From the NCBI GenBank assembly GCA_045616505.1, contig JAZLGV010000128.1, positions 1-15,485 of the forward strand: a DNA stretch of 15,485 nt, written 5' to 3'. This document shows, piece by piece, positions 7,955 to 13,811 of this stretch; the stretch's first letter is position 1; the number at the start of each line of letters is the position of its first letter. The position numbers and the translations under genes are program-made. Under the pieces are notes generated by a model. That model saw only the letters and a program-made list of their open reading frames with translations, was not told the origin of the DNA and ran no database searches. This DNA comes from JAKSUT01 sp045616505. Lineage in GTDB: Bacteria; Cyanobacteriota; Vampirovibrionia; Gastranaerophilales; Gastranaerophilaceae.

Positions 7955-8854
7955 ATGTTGAAAATACTTTTAGATCCTGGTATTGCAATTGTTATAATTA
8001 CGTTTATAACTGTTACAGTTTACGTTATAAAGAAATATTTGTATATTAATAAAAAACTTGTAGAAATTTTGAGTTTTTTAAAACAGTTTAAAAAAACTGA
8101 TTTGAAATTCAGATTTAAAGAACTAGATGATTTTATGAGTTCGAATCCTTATGTGAGCGATTTGTGGGCAGAATTTAAAAATACGTTGATGTTTTCTGAA
8201 AATGTTTCATTGAAAGACGATAAAGATAGCGTCGTTTTTGAAAACTTATCTGATACTATCACAAGTATTCAATGTTCAGTAGAACCTGCGTGTTTCTTTA
8301 ATGAAGATACGTTGGCGACTTCAAGATTGAATTATAAAATGGTTCAAGTTGCTCCTACTGTTCTTACAGGTTTAGGACCATTGTTTACTTTCTTGCATAT
8401 TGGGGAAGCTTTTTCAAAAGTAGATTTCTCTTCTCAAGATGCGACAGTTGCTTCAGTAGGAAATTTGATGGGAAGTATGACTAATGCTGCTACTGTTTCT
8501 GTTTTGGCGGTTGGTGCTTCTTTAATATTTATGATTACAGAAAAATTCTTGTATTCTATGAAATGTAAAAAACAAGTTTCTGAAATAGTTGAATTGATTT
8601 CTAAACTTTTTGAAAGTATTTCTTCTGAAAAATTCTTGATAGAATTATTAAAAGAAACAAAAATTCAAAATAATAATACAAAAAATTTACTAGCAGCAAT
8701 GCCATTGCAGTTTAAAAAAGCATTAGATAAAAGTTTGACAACGATTTTAACTCCATACTTAGAAAATGTTTTGTATGGATTAAATCAAATTCAAGAAAAC
8801 ACGGCTGCTGCAAGTAAAAAATCTGGTGGCGATGCTGTTGATGATTTATTTTAA
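7955..8854 (+). CDS. MotA/TolQ/ExbB-family channel protein, ZorA-like
   Basis: A 299-residue inner-membrane protein, the likely stator/proton-channel half of a rotary-type complex with the next gene. It has the three-TM ExbB/ZorA topology: TM1 at about 9-27, a cytoplasmic stretch of about 100 residues, TM2 at about 131-150 (QVAPTVLTGLGPLFTFLHIG) and TM3 at about 177-199. The LTGLGPLFTFL segment strongly recalls the second helix of ZorA-type proteins, and the run of small residues around N170-A187 (NLMGSMTNAATVSVLAVGA) fits the pore-lining TM3 of the MotA/ExbB superfamily. Unlike defence ZorA, which usually has a very long C-terminal tail, the cytoplasmic tail here is only about 95 residues, ending in a charged low-complexity stretch. 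The gap to the next gene is 10 bp. The superfamily is likely; the exact subfamily (ZorA, ExbB-like or a lineage-specific motor) is not settled. Confidence 0.8.
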   Translation: MLKILLDPGIAIVIITFITVTVYVIKKYLYINKKLVEILSFLKQFKKTDLKFRFKELDDFMSSNPYVSDLWAEFKNTLMFSENVSLKDDKDSVVFENLSDTITSIQCSVEPACFFNEDTLATSRLNYKMVQVAPTVLTGLGPLFTFLHIGEAFSKVDFSSQDATVASVGNLMGSMTNAATVSVLAVGASLIFMITEKFLYSMKCKKQVSEIVELISKLFESISSEKFLIELLKETKIQNNNTKNLLAAMPLQFKKALDKSLTTILTPYLENVLYGLNQIQENTAAASKKSGGDAVDDLF

Positions 8855-8864
8855 AGGTGTTTAG

Positions 8865-9554
8865 ATGGCAAAAAGATTTCAACCAAAAACTGAAGCTGCT
8901 GATGAAAACGTATTTTGGACAACGATGTCTGATATGTTTTTAGGTCTTATGATGGTTTTTATGACTTTGTTTATTTTTGCAATGACAGGGTTTACACAAG
9001 TTAAAATGGAATCTCAAAAAGCACAAGCTGAAGTTGCAAAAGAATTAAGTGAAAAATTAAAAGAAAATAACATAGATGCACAAGTTGATAAATCAACAGG
9101 TCAGGTGAAAATTTCAGATTTGAATTTATTTGCAGTTGGTAGTGCTGACTTGACTGATAATGGTAAACAATATTTGAGTAAGTTTTTCCCGATTTACATA
9201 AAAACAATTTTTGAAAATCCAAAACTAAAAGGTAAAATTTCTAATATAACAATTCAAGGTCATACAGATTCTCAAATGTTTAAAGGTGTGACATCAAAGG
9301 AAGAACAGTTTGCAAAGAATATGGAATTAAGTACAAGACGTGCAAATTCAGTTGAAGATTTTTTGTTTAAAACTTCTTATGATAAAAATTATTCTGACGA
9401 ATTATTAAAAATGCTTGTTGTAGAAGGAAAAAGTTCAACTGAGCCGATTATTATTAACGGACAGGAAGATTATGCAAAAAGCAGACGTGTTGAAATAAAA
9501 CTTTCAGTTAAAACTATTGAAGGTGTGCAAGATTTATTTATGCAGAAAAAGTAA
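8865..9554 (+). CDS. MotB/ZorB-like protein with one TM and a C-terminal OmpA peptidoglycan-binding domain
   Basis: 229 residues, the partner of the upstream channel. The N-terminus has a short cytoplasmic arm, then TMSDMFLGLMMVFMTLF: aspartate 23 at the head of the single TM helix (about 24-42) sits where MotB/ExbD/ZorB carry the proton-accepting acid. A short periplasmic helix (45-70) follows. The OmpA-like domain spans about 88-215: FAVGSADLTDNG, IQGHTDS (129-136), N152-x-x-L-S-T-R-R-A-N-S, VEGKSSTEPI and KSRRVEIKL (205-213), which hold the conserved residues that bind diaminopimelate in peptidoglycan. This predicts a cell-wall-anchored stator unit. An AAAGGTG Shine-Dalgarno (8853-8859) overlaps the previous stop. 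Not a secreted OmpA: there is no signal peptidase site and the acid-bearing helix is of MotB type. Confidence 0.88.
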   Translation: MAKRFQPKTEAADENVFWTTMSDMFLGLMMVFMTLFIFAMTGFTQVKMESQKAQAEVAKELSEKLKENNIDAQVDKSTGQVKISDLNLFAVGSADLTDNGKQYLSKFFPIYIKTIFENPKLKGKISNITIQGHTDSQMFKGVTSKEEQFAKNMELSTRRANSVEDFLFKTSYDKNYSDELLKMLVVEGKSSTEPIIINGQEDYAKSRRVEIKLSVKTIEGVQDLFMQKK

Positions 9555-9563
9555 GGAGATTAT

Positions 9564-9974
9564 ATGGCGAACGAATTTCACCAAATTGAAGATTCATTAA
9601 AAACATTCTTGGTTGATCAACAAACAGATAAAAGAACCAATGTTCAAGCACTTGCAAGAAAATATAATAATTTGAAAGTTTCTGTTAATCCTAAAAAATA
9701 TAATGAACCTCATATCATTATAAGAATTGGAATTTCTGAAGTTGTATATAATATTCAAGATGGTAAACATATTTTTGGCGGTCTAGGTGCTGATACAAAA
9801 TATGTTAAACGTTGGATTGATAAAAATATCGGAAAAACTAAGTTACAAGAAATGTGGGCTAAGGCTACAAAAGTTCGTAAACTTGAACTTACAGATGATG
9901 AATCTATGAAGTTAGATCTTACTAAAAAGACTAAATTCAAAACTTCAGGCGATTTAGATGATATAGATGAGTAA
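9564..9974 (+). CDS. Unrecognised 136-residue protein, third gene of the motor-like operon
   Basis: I do not recognise the family. It is soluble, with no signal peptide or membrane helix. The middle (about 34-100) alternates short strands and charged turns (NLKVSVNPKKY, HIIIRIGISEVVYNI, KHIFGGLGADTKYVKRWIDKNIGK), suggesting a compact alpha/beta fold; the last 30 residues are acidic-basic low complexity ending DLDDIDE. No catalytic motif or cysteine pair stands out. AAGGAG (9553-9558) overlaps the stop codon of the OmpA-domain gene 9 bp upstream, so co-translation with the motor pair is very likely and it may be a cytoplasmic partner or regulator of that complex. There is no strong terminator behind it, only a weak 6-bp AT hairpin (9975-9993) without a T-tract. 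Confidence 0.8.
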   Translation: MANEFHQIEDSLKTFLVDQQTDKRTNVQALARKYNNLKVSVNPKKYNEPHIIIRIGISEVVYNIQDGKHIFGGLGADTKYVKRWIDKNIGKTKLQEMWAKATKVRKLELTDDESMKLDLTKKTKFKTSGDLDDIDE

Positions 9975-10003
9975 TCTAATATTACTAATTAGATACAAAC
10001 TAT

Positions 10004-10032
10004 TTGCATTTTTATTTTGTTTAGTTTATTAT
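10004..10032 (+). promoter_or_regulatory. Sigma-70-type promoter of the rpmG-secE-nusG-rplKA cluster
   Basis: TTGCAT (10004-10009) and TATTAT (10027-10032) are separated by exactly 17 bp. This gives a predicted start near 10040 and an mRNA leader of about 85 nt before rpmG. The -10 matches 5 of 6 consensus positions and the -35 matches the TTG core. Confidence 0.65.
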
Positions 10033-10044
10033 TTTTGTTATGAC

Positions 10045-10090
10045 AAAGCCGAATGTATTGGAGTGCCTAAAAATAGCATTCCGTGGCTTT
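10045..10090 (+). promoter_or_regulatory. Structured leader RNA upstream of rpmG
   Basis: Two nested helices can form: AAAGCC (10045-10050) with GGCTTT (10085-10090), and inside it GGAGTGC (10060-10066) with GCATTCC (10076-10082), a 7-bp stem with one G-U pair and loop CTAAAAATA. The helices are joined by an asymmetric internal loop of 9 nt on the left (10051-10059) and GT on the right. It begins about 5 nt after the predicted transcription start. It has no U-tract and does not resemble a riboswitch or T-box I know. A ribosomal-protein autoregulatory site or a 5' mRNA stabiliser are possible. Confidence 0.45.
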
Positions 10091-10123
10091 AGTTTACAGA
10101 TTAATTAGATAAGGATAAATAAT

Positions 10124-10291
10124 ATGGGAATCAAAGGTAGAGTCGACAAAATGGTAGTATTAGCATGTGAAGAATGCAAAGAAAGAAATTATACTACTGT
10201 AAAAAACAAAAAAACTACAAAAGATAGAATGGAATTAAATAAATATTGTCCAACTTGCAAAAAACATACAACTCATAAAGAAACAAAATAG
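10124..10291 (+). CDS. rpmG: 50S ribosomal protein L33, zinc-binding form
   Basis: A 55-residue ribosomal protein of the large subunit. The family pattern V-L-A-C-E-E-C-K-E-R-N-Y at 12-23 and the closing K-Y-C-P-T-C-K-K-H-T at 40-49 are clear. Cysteines 16, 19, 42 and 45 form an intact zinc ribbon, so this is the C+ (zinc) type. The ATG at 10124 has an AAGGA Shine-Dalgarno at 10111-10115; an internal ATG at 10151 would drop the basic N-terminal strand and lacks a ribosome site. The arrangement rpmG, tRNA-Trp, secE, nusG, rplK, rplA is widespread in bacteria. Confidence 0.96.
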   Translation: MGIKGRVDKMVVLACEECKERNYTTVKNKKTTKDRMELNKYCPTCKKHTTHKETK

Positions 10292-10318
10292 TTGTAGTGT
10301 AGTTTGATACTAGGGTTA

Positions 10319-10391
10319 GCGTCCTTAGTTCAGTTGGTAGAACGTCGGTCTCCAAAACCGGATGTCGAGGGTTCGAGTCCTTCAGGGCGCG
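10319..10391 (+). tRNA. tRNA-Trp (anticodon CCA)
   Basis: A full cloverleaf folds: acceptor GCGTCCT (10319-10325) with AGGGCGC (10384-10390, one G-U), D stem GTTC/GAAC (10328-10331 with 10340-10343), anticodon stem TCGGT/ACCGG (10345-10349 with 10357-10361), loop CTCCAAA with anticodon CCA at 10352-10354, a 5-nt variable loop, and T stem GAGGG/CCTTC with loop TTCGAGT. The discriminator base is G10391, usual for bacterial tRNA-Trp. The 3' CCA is not encoded, so a CCA-adding enzyme is needed. It lies between rpmG and secE and is probably cut from their shared transcript. Confidence 0.97.
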
Positions 10392-10410
10392 ATTTAAATA
10401 AAGGAAGAAT

Positions 10411-10611
10411 ATGAACAACGAATTTATAAATTCAATAGTAACATATTTAAAGGGTGTCAGAGCTGAGTGGGGTAAAATTGCTTGGCCAGAACGTCAACAA
10501 GTGATTGCAGAAACAGTTTTTGTTGTTGCAATTGTTGCTGTTTTTACTATTGCTGTTTATTTTATGGACATATTTTTCAAATTTGTTTTGGATTTTGTAA
10601 CAAAAAGATAA
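10411..10611 (+). CDS. secE: Preprotein translocase subunit SecE
   Basis: Small essential subunit that clamps SecY in the SecYEG translocon. The 66-residue single-TM form is usual outside the gammaproteobacteria. The amphipathic segment V-T-Y-L-K-G-V-R-A-E-W-G-K-I-A-W-P (9-26) matches the conserved cytoplasmic helix and hinge, with the family's E-W-x-K-x-x-W-P signature, followed by one TM helix at about 33-60. AAGGAAG 6 nt upstream sets the start. It sits in the canonical position before nusG (14-bp gap). Confidence 0.97.
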   Translation: MNNEFINSIVTYLKGVRAEWGKIAWPERQQVIAETVFVVAIVAVFTIAVYFMDIFFKFVLDFVTKR

Positions 10612-10625
10612 TAGAAAGATAAAAA

Positions 10626-11273
10626 ATGGCTAAGAAAAAATTGGAAGAAAATTTAGAAGAAGTTAGTTCAGTTGAAGATGTAGCTGTCGAAGCAGTAGAA
10701 ACTCCTATTGAAGAAGAAGCTGCACCAAAAGCAAAGCCAGCTAAAAAAGCTCAAAAACGTTGGTATATTGTTCATACATATTCAGGATATGAAAACAAAG
10801 TTAAGAGCAATCTTGAAAAACGTATTGAATATATGAACATGACTGAAAAGATTTTTAGAGTTGAAGTTCCACAAAAAACTGTAACTCAAGTTAAAGGTGG
10901 TAAGAAAACAGAACGTGAAGAAAAAATCTTCCCAGGATATGTTTTAGTAGAAATGATAATGGATGATGACAGTTGGTATGTAGTTAGACATACAGCAGGT
11001 GTTACAAAATTTGTTGGTTCTGCTAAAAAACCAGTTCCTGCAAAAGATAGTGAAATCAAAAAAATCATTAACCGTTCACAATCACAAACTCAAAAAATTC
11101 AACTTGACGTTAAAGCTGGTGATAAAGTTAGAATTATTTCTGGTCCATTCAGCGATTTCGTTGGAGATATTACAGAAGTTTATCCAGATAAAGCAAAACT
11201 TCGTGCAAATGTTTCTATCTTTGGTCGTGAAACACCAGTTGAATTAGAATACAAACAAATTCAAAAGTTATAA
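10626..11273 (+). CDS. nusG: Transcription termination/antitermination factor NusG
   Basis: 215 residues; binds RNA polymerase and suppresses or shapes pausing, linking it to Rho or the ribosome. The NGN domain starts at about 45 (RWYIVHTYSGYENKVKSNL) with the family IFPGYVLVEM and WYVVRHTAGVTKFVG strands. The C-terminal KOW domain is at about 161-213 (AGDKVRIISGPFSDFVGDITEVYP). The first 44 residues form an extra alternately acidic and Lys/Ala/Pro-rich arm absent from compact NusG and likely disordered. The ribosome site is weak (AGAAAG), and the gene may depend on coupling with secE. Confidence 0.98.
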   Translation: MAKKKLEENLEEVSSVEDVAVEAVETPIEEEAAPKAKPAKKAQKRWYIVHTYSGYENKVKSNLEKRIEYMNMTEKIFRVEVPQKTVTQVKGGKKTEREEKIFPGYVLVEMIMDDDSWYVVRHTAGVTKFVGSAKKPVPAKDSEIKKIINRSQSQTQKIQLDVKAGDKVRIISGPFSDFVGDITEVYPDKAKLRANVSIFGRETPVELEYKQIQKL

Positions 11274-11290
11274 TTTATAAAACAATAAAG

Positions 11291-11321
11291 TGTGGAAGAG
11301 GTTGCCCTCGTTTGTACCACA
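11291..11321 (+). promoter_or_regulatory. Putative ribosomal protein L1 binding site in the rplK leader
   Basis: Outer helix TGTGG/CCACA (11291-11295 with 11317-11321), inner helix GAGG/CCTC (11298-11301 with 11306-11309) and tetraloop TTGC. The junction has AA on the left and GTTTGTA on the right. It ends just before the rplK Shine-Dalgarno (AAGGAG, 11323-11328), so occupancy would block translation. The two-helix, asymmetric-loop form is that of known L1 sites on L11-L1 mRNAs, which mimic the 23S L1 stalk. Confidence 0.75.
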
Positions 11322-11334
11322 GAAGGAGAAAAAA

Positions 11335-11760
11335 ATGGCAAAGAAAGTAATAGGAAAAATTAAGCTTCAAATTGAAGCTGGTAAAGCAAATCCATCACCA
11401 CCAGTTGGTCCTGCTCTAGGTCAACACGGTGTAAACATCATGGATTTTTGTAAACAATTTAATGCAAAAACTGAATCTCAAGCTGGTTATATTATCCCAG
11501 TTATCATTGATGTATATGAAGATAGAAGTTTTTCATTCGTTGTTAAATCACCTCCAGCTCCAGTATTGATTAAAAAAGCTTTGAACTTATCAAAAGCTTC
11601 AGCAGCTCCAAATAAAGACAAAGTTGGTCAAATTACAAGAGCTCAAATGGAAGAAATTGCAAAAACAAAAATGGATGATTTAAATGCAACTTCTATGGAC
11701 AGTGCTGTAAATATGATTAAAGGTACTGCTCGTTCAATGGGTATTACTGTTGCTGAATAG
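11335..11760 (+). CDS. rplK: 50S ribosomal protein L11
   Basis: 141 residues, the standard L11 length; it binds the GTPase-associated region of 23S rRNA and supports elongation-factor and RelA action. The N-terminal domain KLQIEAGKANPSPPVGPALG (10-29, with the flexible proline-rich hinge) and the C-terminal RNA-binding domain SVNMIKGTARSMGITV are plain. The start is the ATG at 11335 preceded by AGAAGGAG. An in-frame GTG at 11290 would add 15 residues but lies inside the leader RNA element, has no ribosome site and is not family-like. Confidence 0.98.
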   Translation: MAKKVIGKIKLQIEAGKANPSPPVGPALGQHGVNIMDFCKQFNAKTESQAGYIIPVIIDVYEDRSFSFVVKSPPAPVLIKKALNLSKASAAPNKDKVGQITRAQMEEIAKTKMDDLNATSMDSAVNMIKGTARSMGITVAE

Positions 11761-11788
11761 CAGAAGATTAAGTTACATAAATTAAATA

Positions 11789-11826
11789 TTGGAAGTATCT
11801 TTTTTTAAAAGATGCGTTACTACCAA
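11789..11826 (+). promoter_or_regulatory. Second putative L1 binding site, in the rplA leader
   Basis: Outer helix TTGG/CCAA (11789-11792 with 11823-11826) and inner helix of 9 bp (11795-11803 with 11807-11815, one U-G). The junction has AA (11793-11794) on the left and GTTACTA (11816-11822) on the right, the same layout and size as the element before rplK. The helix sequences differ, so pairing is kept while bases change. It ends just before the rplA ribosome site (GAAAGGA). Confidence 0.7.
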
Positions 11827-11839
11827 GAAAGGAATAAAA

Positions 11840-12562
11840 ATGTCAAAAATTACTAAAAAACAAAAGAAAATACAGGAAATGCTTGAAGGTTTTACACAAC
11901 CAGCTACAGCAGTTGATGCAATTACAAAACTTCAAGAAATTTCAAAAGAAACTTCAAAATTTAACGAAACTGTTGAATGTCATTTTCGTTTAGGTATTGA
12001 AGTTAAACACGCTGATCAACAAATTCGTTCAACAACTGTTTTACCTGCAGGTTTAGGTAAAGAAGTTAGAGTTTGTGTTATCGCAAAAGGACCAAAAGCA
12101 ACTGAAGCTAAAGAAGCTGGTGCTGATGAAGCTGGTGCAGAAGAAATCATCGAAAAGATTTCTGGTGGTTGGTTCGAATTTGATACTTTGATTGCTACTC
12201 CAGATTGTATGGGTATGTTAGGTAAATTAGGTAGAGTTCTTGGTCCAAAAGGCTTGATGCCTAACCCTAAAACTGGTACAGTTACTATGGATGTTGCTTC
12301 AGCAGTTAAAGATGCAAAAGCTGGTAAAGTTGAATTCAGAGCTGACAAACAAGGTATGGTTCACTGTCCAGTTGGTAAAATCCAATTTAGCAAAGAAGAT
12401 TTATCTAAAAACTTTGCAACTCTTGTAGATGCTATTTTGAGAGCAAAACCTGCTTCTTCAAAAGGTACATATATTAAATCATTGTATATCGCAACTACAA
12501 TGGGACCTGGAATTAAAATCGATGCTAAAAACGTTGCATCTGAAATTAAAGAACTTCTATAA
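11840..12562 (+). CDS. rplA: 50S ribosomal protein L1
   Basis: 240 residues; forms the mobile L1 stalk with 23S rRNA and in many bacteria represses its own mRNA. Characteristic parts are the FNETVECHFRLGI strand near the N-terminus, the ATPDCMGMLGKLGRVLGPKGLMPNPKTGTV block of domain II and the final SLYIATTMGPGIKID strand; all are intact. The ATG at 11840 follows AAGAAAGGA. An in-frame TTG at 11789 would add 17 residues encoded by the leader RNA element and is rejected. A terminator follows, so rplJ and rplL, which often come next, are not in this unit. Confidence 0.98.
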   Translation: MSKITKKQKKIQEMLEGFTQPATAVDAITKLQEISKETSKFNETVECHFRLGIEVKHADQQIRSTTVLPAGLGKEVRVCVIAKGPKATEAKEAGADEAGAEEIIEKISGGWFEFDTLIATPDCMGMLGKLGRVLGPKGLMPNPKTGTVTMDVASAVKDAKAGKVEFRADKQGMVHCPVGKIQFSKEDLSKNFATLVDAILRAKPASSKGTYIKSLYIATTMGPGIKIDAKNVASEIKELL

Positions 12563-12580
12563 TTAAGTAGAATAAATATT

Positions 12581-12618
12581 AAAATGGCGATTTTGATTTT
12601 TCAAAATCGCCATTTTTT
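12581..12618 (+). terminator. Rho-independent terminator of the rplKA operon
   Basis: A perfect 16-bp stem (12581-12596 with 12601-12616), TTTT loop, core TGGCGA/TCGCCA, and a T-tract at 12613-12618. Its left arm starts with AAAA. It ends the ribosomal cluster and insulates tmk. Confidence 0.93.
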
Positions 12619-12654
12619 ACGTTATGTAATATTCTGATTTATAATTTTTTTTAA

Positions 12655-12663
12655 TGGTATAAT
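12655..12663 (+). promoter_or_regulatory. Extended -10 promoter directly upstream of tmk (leaderless)
   Basis: TGGTATAAT is a perfect extended -10. The hexamer ends 6 nt before the ATG at 12670, with only T-rich sequence between and no Shine-Dalgarno. The transcript should start at or next to the start codon. No good -35 is seen. Confidence 0.65.
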
Positions 12664-12669
12664 TTTTAT

Positions 12670-13284
12670 ATGGATAGAGGACTTTTTATTACATTTGAGG
12701 GCATTGATGGTTGCGGTAAGACTACGCAATTAAATCTACTTGCCAATTATTTAAAAGAAAATGGGTTTGAAGTTGTTATAACAAGAGAACCAGGGTGTAA
12801 AGGAATAGGCGAAAAAATTCGTTCGCTTCTTTTGAATTCAAAAGATGATGTTTCATCAAATTGTGAAGCGTTTTTGTTTTTAGCAGATAGAGCTCAAAAT
12901 ATTGATAATATTGTAAAACCAGCGGTTGAAAAAGGTGCGATTGTTTTGTGTGACCGTCATACAGATTCGACAATTGCTTATCAAGGTTATGGACGAGGTA
13001 TTGATATCAATCATTTGAAAAAATTGAATACTTTAGCAACAAGTGATTTTTTGCCTGATTTAACTTTAGTTTTTGATATTGATGTTGAAACTTCTCAAAA
13101 ACGTGTTGGTGATGTTAAAGACAGAATGGAATCAATAGGTGTTGATTTTTATAGAAAAGTTAGAAATGGTTATTTAGATATAGCTATCAATGAACCTAAC
13201 AGAGTAAAAGTTATTAATTCAAAAGATAGTATAGAAAATATTTTTGAACAAGTAAAATCGTTAATTAAAGCGAAATTAGGGTAA
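12670..13284 (+). CDS. tmk: Thymidylate kinase
   Basis: Phosphorylates dTMP to dTDP with ATP. The 204-residue length is normal. The P-loop FEGIDGCGKTTQ is at 9-20 (K17), TREPG at 38-42 and the DRH motif at 95-97 followed by DSTIAYQGYGRG, which binds base and magnesium. The lid region is KDRMES...DFYRKVRNGY near 151-170. It is the first gene of a tight five-gene set; the 5-bp gap to the NUDIX gene and its AGGG (13278-13281) inside the tmk 3' end suggest coupled translation. Confidence 0.97.
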   Translation: MDRGLFITFEGIDGCGKTTQLNLLANYLKENGFEVVITREPGCKGIGEKIRSLLLNSKDDVSSNCEAFLFLADRAQNIDNIVKPAVEKGAIVLCDRHTDSTIAYQGYGRGIDINHLKKLNTLATSDFLPDLTLVFDIDVETSQKRVGDVKDRMESIGVDFYRKVRNGYLDIAINEPNRVKVINSKDSIENIFEQVKSLIKAKLG

Positions 13285-13289
13285 TTATT

Positions 13290-13811
13290 GTGTTTGAAGA
13301 AAAAACATTAAATGAGAAGAAAATTTTTGAAGGAAAGTGTATTGATGTTTCAGCATTTGATGTTTTGCTTTCAGACGGAAATAAATCTTATCGTGAAGTA
13401 ATCAAACACCCAGGAGGTGTTGTGGTTGTTGCTTTAAAAGACGAAGATACAATTTTGATGGTAAAACAGTTTAGATTTCCTTTGCAAAAAGAATTAATAG
13501 AACTTCCTGCCGGTCGTTTAGAAGTTGGTGAAAATCCTGATGATGCTATAAAAAGAGAACTTTTAGAAGAAACAGGTTATGAGGCAAAAGAGTGGAAATC
13601 TTTAGGTTATATTTTTACAACTCCTGGAATTTGCACTGAAAAACTTTATTTGTATATGGCTAAAGATTTGACTTTTAAAGAACAAAATTTAGATGAAGAT
13701 GAAATCTTGAAAGTGTATGAATATAAAATTAATGATGTTTTAGAAATGATTAAAGACGGAAGAATTAATGATTCAAAAACTGTTTGTGCTTTGACGAGGG
13801 CTTTTTTATGA
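13290..13811 (+). CDS. NUDIX hydrolase, ADP-ribose pyrophosphatase type
   Basis: 173 residues. The NUDIX box is complete: G75-x5-E-x7-R-E-L-L-E-E-T-G-Y (GRLEVGENPDDAIKRELLEETGY region, 75-97). The sequence before it (VVVVALKDEDTILMVKQFRFP...LIELPAG) and the TPGICTEKLYLYMA stretch after it are typical of ADP-ribose pyrophosphatases, which split ADP-ribose into AMP and ribose 5-phosphate. Substrate is inferred from family resemblance. Start is GTG at 13290 with AGGG 8 nt upstream. Its TGA stop overlaps the ATG of the next gene (ATGA at 13808-13811). Confidence 0.9.
   Translation: MFEEKTLNEKKIFEGKCIDVSAFDVLLSDGNKSYREVIKHPGGVVVVALKDEDTILMVKQFRFPLQKELIELPAGRLEVGENPDDAIKRELLEETGYEAKEWKSLGYIFTTPGICTEKLYLYMAKDLTFKEQNLDEDEILKVYEYKINDVLEMIKDGRINDSKTVCALTRAFL

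Noticed and set aside
7955..9974. Calling the three-gene operon a Zorya phage-defence system
   Set aside because: Only the channel/OmpA pair resembles ZorA-ZorB. No ZorC, ZorD or ZorE is present, the ZorA-like tail is short, and the region has no signs of mobility.
9975..9993. Terminator after the 136-residue protein gene
   Set aside because: Only a 6-bp AT stem (TCTAAT/ATTAGA) and no T-tract; too weak to call, so read-through into rpmG is possible.
10215..10418. 67-residue minus-strand frame across rpmG and tRNA-Trp
   Set aside because: It is antisense to a clear L33 gene and a tRNA and has no coding support.
11290..11334. Upstream GTG start for rplK (15 extra residues)
   Set aside because: It lies within the leader RNA helix, lacks a ribosome site and is absent from the L11 family; the ATG at 11335 has AAGGAG.
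11789..11839. Upstream TTG start for rplA (17 extra residues)
   Set aside because: The frame is simply open through the second leader element; ATG 11840 has the ribosome site and family-like start.
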